Part shown: positions 56,661-64,000 of the stretch, piece by piece | Layout: the number at the start of each line of letters is the position of its first letter | Position numbering within the stretch: position 1 is the first letter of the stretch | Source: Thermothelomyces thermophilus ATCC 42464 | Lineage: Eukaryota; Ascomycota; Sordariomycetes; Sordariales; Chaetomiaceae | DNA length: 64,000 nt | Direction of reading: 5' to 3' | Assembly: GCF_000226095.1 (NCBI RefSeq) | Contig: NC_016472.1 | Span: 7,688,001-7,752,000, forward strand | Program-made: the position numbers and the translations under genes | The notes under the pieces: model-generated | Seen by the model: only the letters and a program-made list of their open reading frames with translations | The model's database searches: none | What the model was told of the DNA's origin: nothing

Positions 56661-58511
56661 CTACCGAATCTCCCCAAACGGCGCGCCAAAGTTCATGCGC
56701 TTTTTGAGCTTCAAGGGCACGTCGTCGAGTTCCTCGTCGTCGTCGTCTCCGTCGCTGCTCTTCGGGCTGGTCCTGCTGGCCGCCTCGGAAGCGGTGTCAG
56801 AACCGGACCCCGGCCCAGTCTTGGCCTGGGCTTCGGCGGCTGCTTGGGTCTCCGGCCGCTGCTCGGCCGCTGGCTGCTGCTCGGCCTCCTCGGCGAGGTC
56901 CGGATCTTCTTTCAGCACCGCGGGGAGGGCGGCCACGCCGTCCTTGCTGACCTCCTCCAGCTTGTCGTTGAGCTTCTGGAAGAAGATCTCGTCGTGGGCC
57001 GGCATGTTGCGCACCATCAGCGGCCCCTTGAGCTCGCGGTCCTCGCTCGGGTCGAAGAGAGGCTCTGGATGGTCGTCGGCGAGCGGCTGGGCGTCGGTGT
57101 TGGCGCCTGGCTCTGCCGCGCCGCTGCCGTTATGGGGGGCCAAGGTCGTCGTCGGAGTGCTGCGGCCGCCGTTGCTCGTCGCGGTGGCCGTTCCCGAGGA
57201 AACGACCGTTGCGAGCGTCGAGAGCGAGTGGTTGGGAGTATGGCCGGCATGCATCGTCAGTCGCTCCGCCTCCTCGGCTTCCAGCACCTGAAGAGTCTGC
57301 TCCTTCTTTGCCCTTGGACTCTTCGACTGGTCAGAGCCCGAGGGAGGAGAGCCGGACTGGCTGGATGGTTTGGACCCGTTCCGTGACCCGGTGTCGGTGA
57401 AGGTCGGCTTCTTGACGCTTGTGGCCTTGATTCGGATACCTTCCAGCTCCGGGTCGATTTCCATCACGTCGACAATCGGGACAGGGTTGGCTTCGTCGGC
57501 AGACCCTTTGTCGGGGTTCAGAAAATCCTTCGTCGGTGCGCTGGGTCCGTTTGGTGACCTCGGTGAGGCGAGGTCTGGCGCTCTTCCTACCATCGGTGGG
57601 GGGATTGTCGATGTGCCGTTCGAATGGGTTGGGGCCCCATTCCGGGTTACCCGCTGCGTGCTGTTGGGGCTTACTACTCGCGACGCCCCCCTGGCACCTC
57701 CATAACCGCCGTAACCCGTAAGCAGGTTTCGTGACCAGGGACGGGCGCTGGTCGAGGCCAACGGATTGACACCACCAAGTCGCTCGATTTCCGCCAACAG
57801 AATCGCCTTCTCAGCCTCCCACTCGGCACGTTCTTCCTCCATAAGGGCACGCTCTTCTTTATACACCTCTTCGGCCCGCTCGCGATTCGCCTCCAAGTAC
57901 TTTCGTTCTGCCTCCCATGCCTCTAGCAGTCTGGCCTTTTGTCGAAGGAGTCGCTGAACCAACTGGTCGTGGCAAGTGGGAGCCACCGGGTCCGCTGGGA
58001 TGGACTGCGGACACCCAGGAGAGGCAAAGTTTCCGGTCCCGCTTACCGTGGGAGTCAACCCGTTGGTGCTAGAGTCCGTCGGCATATCTTGTTGTGGATG
58101 CGACCTGTCCCCCGAGAATCGGTTAGGTGCGAAGCTGTTGCGGGTTTCCGGAGGAAGGCTGGTCGATCGGTGCTGGTCGAAATGAGACGGGGGACACTTC
58201 GTAGATGGCAAGAGTTGAGGCGAGAGGAACGAGGAAGTATGCAGAGCAGGACGTTTTAGGCCAGGTGAAAGTGGTGAATATAGTTGGCTCCTGCGGGGAT
58301 GTTGCGGTGCGGGCGCATGTTGTGTCGGGAGAGCGTCCTTGGATGCGATGTGATCAAAGTATCCGGCAGCACCGCGTGGAAGGGACAAGGGAGAGATGAT
58401 GGAAGCGGACGAGTCGCCGGTTAGCTTGGGGAGAGAAACGGTTATGTCGCTGCCGTCCGGGGCACCCTTGGGCCGGAAGGGGTCAGCAGGCAGTTTCGTC
58501 ATGATGGGCAT
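56661..58511 (-). CDS. Hypothetical protein with a central coiled coil
   Basis: Not recognised. The frame from the first in-frame ATG at 58511 (MPIMTKLPADPFRPKGAPDG) gives 616 aa without an intron; an upstream exon cannot be excluded because the frame stays open for another 24 codons. Residues about 182-245 form a strongly charged coiled coil (RLLRQKARLLEAWEAERKYL). The rest is mostly disordered, rich in Ser, Pro and Thr. Two short patches look conserved in style: DPELEGIRIKATSVKKPTF in the middle and DEIFFQKLNDKLEEV later. The C-terminus is acidic, then basic and ends RMNFGAPFGEIR. Biased codon use and length support a real gene. No function is proposed. Confidence 0.75.
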   Translation of the reverse strand: MPIMTKLPADPFRPKGAPDGSDITVSLPKLTGDSSASIISPLSLPRGAAGYFDHIASKDALPTQHAPAPQHPRRSQLYSPLSPGLKRPALHTSSFLSPQLLPSTKCPPSHFDQHRSTSLPPETRNSFAPNRFSGDRSHPQQDMPTDSSTNGLTPTVSGTGNFASPGCPQSIPADPVAPTCHDQLVQRLLRQKARLLEAWEAERKYLEANRERAEEVYKEERALMEEERAEWEAEKAILLAEIERLGGVNPLASTSARPWSRNLLTGYGGYGGARGASRVVSPNSTQRVTRNGAPTHSNGTSTIPPPMVGRAPDLASPRSPNGPSAPTKDFLNPDKGSADEANPVPIVDVMEIDPELEGIRIKATSVKKPTFTDTGSRNGSKPSSQSGSPPSGSDQSKSPRAKKEQTLQVLEAEEAERLTMHAGHTPNHSLSTLATVVSSGTATATSNGGRSTPTTTLAPHNGSGAAEPGANTDAQPLADDHPEPLFDPSEDRELKGPLMVRNMPAHDEIFFQKLNDKLEEVSKDGVAALPAVLKEDPDLAEEAEQQPAAEQRPETQAAAEAQAKTGPGSGSDTASEAASRTSPKSSDGDDDDEELDDVPLKLKKRMNFGAPFGEIR

Positions 58512-61500
58512 CGGTGCTTCGAGCGCTCCTCGCCGAGCATGCGCCGTGCGAAGTGTGTGCAGACTGTCCCATGCGCTGTTCAATATCGAGAGCCGCTTGC
58601 CTCAGAGAGGCAGGTCGCCATCGGTCAACGTTTGTTTGCAGTTGTGGAGCGGGTTGGAGCACGAGCATCCCCGGTTCGGCGCAGGTGCAGGGGAACTTCC
58701 GGAACGCCTGCGCTGTGATGAACACCGGCGCTGCTCGGCAGTTGCGTGCTGTTTCTCGGGTGAGTGGAGGAATGCTGTAGCGAGTAACGTTAGCAGGTTA
58801 GAATCAGAAACGCAGCCGGGGAGCACTCGCGTCGGGCGAAAATAACAGGAGTAAGGTTGGGCGTCTTGATGAAATGGAGGGGCACAAGTCGTCGTGTGGC
58901 TCGAACGTACTACGCAATTCTCAGGGTCCCCATACGAGAGGAGATGCTTGGAACGACGTGGCAGCCCTGTGCCTGCCGGTTCCAGGGTACAAGTGGTGAC
59001 GAAACGTACTGTGGACCCCGGGCGGTGAGCCGGCGAGAACTGGATTTCGCTCCCTTTCAGGCTCCACTCTCGGTGACCAACCGACGGCACTGCGGCTGGT
59101 TGGTCCGCATGGCCGGGCGGGCCCGTTCTGGAAACCATCAGACTCCGTCGGAACCATGTGTGGTGCTTTTCCACCCCCCTTCGGTCTCTTCTTAATTGTA
59201 GTTCCTGGTTCCTTGCTTTGGTTGTGTTCGCGCTCATTGTATTTTTGTCTCTAACTGTATTGGGCTTTTTCCAGTATCATCCATATGTAGAGCCTCTCTG
59301 ATTACCGGGCATTGGGCAAAGACAACCGGTTCAACTCGGTGGGGTCGCGATGTGTTGGCATCACAGATGCAGGTCTCGGTTCGAGACTATCATTACTGAG
59401 TATTACTTCGTAGTTGTATGCGGGTACTGGTACCATCGAAACCATCCCCTCCAAACGCCCAATTCAACACGCTAGTTAAGCTATCTTGCACCAAATATCA
59501 GGACTCCTTTTCGGTGTGTCGGTATGGTTCGGTGACTCGACGAGAGATCAAGTGCGAGCTGATGCCGACATCTTCATGAGCACTGATGGCCATAGAAGAG
59601 GCTCCAGCCTGAATCTGCACTCTCCACAGATGTTTGGGCTAGATAATCAGATCGGTCAATGCCATGTGTACCTAAACTTGAATTCCCGCGACGATTCGGT
59701 GGGTCACCCATATCTCTCCTCAAATGCCGTAATCTCCGGCAGACAGCGGCTCTTTGCTCCGGTCTTGCGCTTGTACATTGCGCTGCACTCGAATCAGTCA
59801 GTTTCCCCTCGTAACATATCCAACAGAGACAGAGCGCCGACTGAATCAGCCTCGCGGGAACATCCGTACCAATGTTTCGTCGCAAGCCATCGGAAGTGGC
59901 CGCAAGAGAATTCTCGCTGCAGCGGGAACGTCAGTTAAAAAGGAAAAAAAAAAAAAGAAAAAGAAAAAAAAAGAAACCGTAAATGAGAAGGGGAAAAAAA
60001 TGAGACTGGAATCAGGAGAAAACAAAGGTTCGCTACCGCAGTGCGGTCTTCCTCCGACTCACCTGCTTGTAGTCGCACATCGTGATTATCTGGCTCAAGC
60101 TCAAGCGTGGTACGTTGTCTTGCCATCAAAATCTGCTGTCGGATAGATGGCAAAAGAAGGCCGGAAACCTCACGTTTGAGATGGCTCCTGGGATTTTCCG
60201 AGGATACAAAGCCGTGTAGAGTCCTGGGCCTCACCTCGCTGCCCGTGCCTTCCGTTCTACCTCATCTCTTCTTTTCATCTTAACTATTTGGCCCGAAAGA
60301 AGTCCGAGGACTCAAGACACCTAATTAACACCTAATCTTCTCTTCGAGTCTTCGCTTGCTTCTCTTAAGCGCGCCAATTGGCAAAACCCATAGGTGAAAA
60401 GCGAAAGCCGCATCATTGAGCGAGACTTGAGAAACAGTCCGGTTTCGGTGTTATCTAGGGTTTGCGTTTTCCAGTAAGTACCTATGCCAATCAGCATCAT
60501 AGCATAGTCGTCCCAGAAAGATGAATCAGATTCTGACCAGCTCAGTACTGAAAGGCGATCAAGCTCACGGCTGTAATTACTGATGGTAGGAACCTTGGAA
60601 CAGATTCTAGCTCTGGGTAGTCAGAAAAGAGTGTGACGACCTGAGATAAGACGACTCGGCATGGAACAAACCCAGATCGGTCGGGGGGTAGAAAGAGGAA
60701 AATAGCACAGGACCGATGTCAAGAATACGTTGGTCGATATCATGAATGTAGAGAAGGCCATGATTCCTGCGGGAGTGTTTTGAGAACAGACATCCAACCT
60801 GGACTACCCGCGACTCGAATCACCTTCCCAAAAAACTACAGAAGCTGTCGGTTGTACGAGTTCCTCAATATCCAGGGTAGTAAGAAGCCTCGAGACGTAT
60901 TATGTCGGACCATAGATAGGTCCGGATGTATTACAGGTCGGCTTTCTGGCCGCAAACGTCACTTGCCTGATAAAGGAGCATCCGCCGCGCGACGTCACTA
61001 CCTTACTTTCGCGGATGGTGTTGATGGTTGAGTTCTTGATGAAAACACAACACAATGAGTCAGTTTTCAGACACGTCAGGCCACGGAAATCTCGACGATT
61101 ACTGGATGGATCAAATGTCCAGCATGGAAGGCTTATAGCAGTGAGTACCTGCTCTGGTATGTTGCAGTCTTTTAAGGGTATTTCAAACGTTAGTCATGCG
61201 AGGAGCTCCTGTCTCTGAGTACTATAGTCATCATCAACGCGACCATAGAAGAGAAACAGTGTCAAATACCATAGCCATGATTCGATGTGACTCGCGTCTT
61301 AGCACACATTCTTCTTCCATGTAATTAATTACTTCGCGAATTGGCCCAATGTACATATATTACTGGTAGATCCCGCTTCCCAACCTTGCCTTGAGCAACT
61401 TCCTGTCCAGAGGGGCAGGGTCCGCCGTGTCCTTGTGCGGGAACGATCTAATATCTCTCTTCGGCAGCCTCGCTTCCTCTCTGAGGTGTCGCGTCAGTGG

Positions 61501-64000
61501 TTCGGCAGGCGGGACGTACGAGGGGAGGCCAGACATGCGAGCTCTCTTGAAGCCAGCTCCAGATGCCCGTAGGAATCAATTAGCAAACCAACCTGTCGAC
61601 AAGTGATCAATAGCGCTTTCAGCGCCCGGAGATAGCGCCGATGGCGTGCCCTCCAATTCATTCACCGTTCGAACAAGGACTGCCGTGAAACCACGCCTCT
61701 TCTCTGATCGAATCGGACAGCTCGAGTCATCTCGTACAGTCACGAACCAGCCTAATGGATAATTGTGTCTGTTGCCGTTAATTACCCCGTCTCTTGGGAG
61801 AGTTGATATTATGGATCATCATGAAAGGTCCGCGGAGCAATGCAAGATATTCGTATCGGCGGTCAATCCTGGAATCTTCCTTCCCCTCGTGAGCGGAGCA
61901 AAGGCCTCAATCTCCCCCTTCTCCGGGTTTCAGTAGTGTAGTGTGTAGGCGGTGGTTATGGTGGAGAAACCGGATGTGGGACCGAACTCCGAGAAACCCC
62001 CACTTGTCAAAAAGCTTCATCAACCAAGGCGAGCCTCGTCGCCACTCCTGATCAAAGGGACTCGCTGGGCGGCAAGGGCGGTAGCCCTGTTTGCATAGTC
62101 GAGATACTGTAGCGAGACAGCGGAGCGAGACAGCGGCAAAACCGGATATCCCTTCTTTGCTTTGCCACCACTGGAGTCAAGAGACTGCAAGTTCTGGCAA
62201 GCGGCTCGAATTGCAAACCGTGGGTAAAAAAAAAAAGGGTCTGCTCCGTCCGCTCCGATTGTTTGGTGTTGTACAAAGTCCCGACAGTATGGACTTGGAT
62301 GAATGATACTGTACGTATGCTCACACTAACCTTACGCAGCTTTCTGTGCACACCACTGGGGCTTTGTTAAGGTCAAATACGGAGATGGCACGGAGTAACG
62401 AAGGAAAGAGCAAATAACTAGTTTAAATGGCCTGCCGGTTTCCACGCGTGCAACCCACCCAGTCCACACCCACAGCAATTTCACGAACCCAACCTCGTTG
62501 ACCCCCGCGTTCGGGTCCCGAGAACCGGGCACGAGAAGAGAAGGATGTGGTGGTGTCCGAGAGCTTGGTCCAGTGCTCGTCATGAGTGACGAAAGTGCTG
62601 CCAATAACGGCACTCCGTTGTCTCCCCGTGGAGATATAACCTACATAGTACGGAGTACTCCGTACACTTGCGCACGAATCGAAAGCCGTTCCCCGTGTCC
62701 CCGGAAGAGTCGGCACCTCCGGAGTAACTGTATGTATGGGCATTTGGCAGGAATCAAAGGAAAAATCCACAGGTTGAGCGAGGAACAAGGCACTGGCTGG
62801 TTACCCTCGTCGCCTACCCACCAATCACGGTATGCACAAACACCATTGCGCCTCAACGAGGCATTCCCGACATTTCGTCCCGGCGACAGTCGGAGGTTCG
62901 GGTTTTTTATACCATTGGTGTTCAGTGACGTGTGATGTTCGGTCATTCGAACGCCACTTCGCGTGGAGAAAGTTGCAGAAGATGGCGTTGGGAACGCGGA
63001 GAATTAACGCAGTCTGCTGTTTTTGGTTGCAAAACACCCCAGGACTGTATTCCGCGTCGACAGGACTTACCGTATTAAGAGAGAATGAGGCCAAAAGAGG
63101 CCGACGAGAAGAAAAGACGCCGAGTTGCAACCAAGGGTGGTTCCGCTTGGGTGTGCCTTATAACTAAGTACTGACGCAGTACGGAGTAGAGTACAGTACA
63201 TACCTTACATCCGTGGTGGAGCCCGTTTCCGTTGACAGAACAAGCAACTTCGCTTTGCTGCTGCTGGCTGCAAGGTACCGTACCAAGATGCCCACACGCG
63301 GCATACGCCAGCAAGGGACTACAGAGTAGGGAAAGGAGGGAAAAAGATGAATGAAAACCAAACAATACAATACAAAATAAAACAAAACAAGAGTACAAAA
63401 AAACAAGGTATAACGTAAACGAAGTGCTGCATGGCAAGACATGGAACTTCCAACCGAGACTATGACCGCATGTCGCGGCCCCCGGGTTCCTCTCAGCCTC
63501 GTCTGCAAGACATGGGGAAATGAAGTGACAACTAAGGTGAAAGTGTGTGTGTGCGGGGCCCCTGGAAGGAGGTCTGACGTGTTCGAGCCTTCCATTTCCA
63601 TGCCTCGATGGGATGATGGGCGCGCTTGGTGTAGGGTCTGTCTCGGACTATTAGCGTGGCCGGTTCAGCGCTGGCTGCGGTCACCATTGGACTCCACATG
63701 CATGGAATAGGACATTTTGGTCTCGAATATAGGGGGTGAACGGTTAAAAAGTACGGATTAGTAGTAGTCGCTGCCCTGACATGGCACTGACGTATTGCGC
63801 CCGTTTGGATGGAGCTCGCAGAGGTCCCTTGCTTGCGAGAAGGGGCTCGCACTGCACTAGCCGTGTCAAGTATGTAATCCGTACAGAACATTCCGAGGTA
63901 TGTAAGGTACATACGTACCTAGGAGGGTACCGACGACCTTTGTATGGATTTATGCACCACAATATGTACAGACATACTCCGTACCAATGGGCAACATGCG
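58512..64000. other. Gene-poor 5.5-kb right end with no supportable gene
   Basis: No open frame here shows a known domain, and frames on both strands are short and overlapping. The first part is probably the promoter and leader of the coiled-coil gene. An A/G-rich tract is at 59938-59975, short A-runs near 62226, and the region is enriched in TACGGAGTA words (62649, 62657, 63180, 63974). I looked for tRNA B boxes, 5S rRNA and transposon protein motifs and found none. Confidence 0.45.
62648..62665. repeat. 18-base perfect palindrome GTACGGAGTACTCCGTAC
   Basis: Two TACGGAGTA/TACTCCGTA words meet head to head, giving a perfect palindrome in non-coding sequence. The same nine-base word recurs in other spacers of the window. 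Confidence 0.85.

Noticed and set aside
58602-59237. 211-codon minus-strand frame upstream of the coiled-coil gene
   Set aside because: No domain, biased composition unlike the neighbours, and it overlaps the likely leader of the downstream gene.
59486-59938. 150-codon plus-strand frame in the gene-poor end
   Set aside because: No recognisable family, and it runs into an A-rich tract; could be chance.
1-64000. Transposon or viral relics and CRISPR-like arrays
   Set aside because: No transposase, reverse transcriptase, integrase or capsid-type motif, no long terminal repeats and no spaced repeat array were seen by eye.

Overview
This window comes from the nuclear genome of a filamentous ascomycete, most likely Sordariomycetes, order Sordariales (a Chaetomiaceae-like fungus). 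The genes are compact, many carry 45-215 bp GT..AG introns with CTRAC-type branch points, and the proteins resemble Neurospora/Chaetomium orthologues. The decisive landmark is the mating-type locus in its usual setting: APC5, COX13 and APN2 on one side and SLA2 on the other, with a MAT1-1 idiomorph between them (MAT1-1-3, MAT1-1-2, MAT1-1-1). No MAT1-2-1 gene is visible, so this looks like a MAT1-1 haplotype of a probably heterothallic strain.

Layout. 1-3043 (-): valyl-tRNA synthetase, running off the left edge. 4231-6790 (+): a PA-TM-RING ubiquitin ligase. 7643-10132 (+): APC5. 10571-11404 (-): COX13, with an 8-nt exon. 12136-14386 (+): APN2. 15805-20005: MAT1-1-3 (-), MAT1-1-2 (+), MAT1-1-1 (+). 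22010-25422 (-): SLA2. 26276-27459 (+): ATG3. 27718-28866 (-): CWC24. 29921-35351 (-): ApsA/Num1-like cortical anchor with a repeat block. 37385-42704 (-): REV3. 43320-44564 (+): SLU7. 44913-45720 (-) and 46025-46711 (+): head-to-head RPS9/RPL21. 47697-50679 (+): NVJ2-like SMP lipid-transfer protein. 52687-53307 (+): secreted protein made of two ten-cysteine modules. 54232-55857 (+): ISN1. 56661-58511 (-): unrecognised coiled-coil protein. 58512-64000: gene-poor, no supportable gene.

Apart from the MAT locus, and two splicing genes (CWC24, SLU7) that are not adjacent, neighbours share no obvious pathway. MAT1-1-1 (alpha box) and MAT1-1-3 (HMG box) are transcription factors of mating identity; MAT1-1-2 acts with them in sexual development in relatives. 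The divergent MAT1-1-3/MAT1-1-2 promoter contains a cluster of HMG-type core sites including a perfect inverted repeat, and an AACAAAG box lies upstream of MAT1-1-1, which suggests autoregulation. Spliced models were built by reading splice sites by eye; the total coding length of every multi-exon gene that is complete in the window is divisible by three. No transposon, viral relic, rRNA, tRNA or CRISPR array could be supported.
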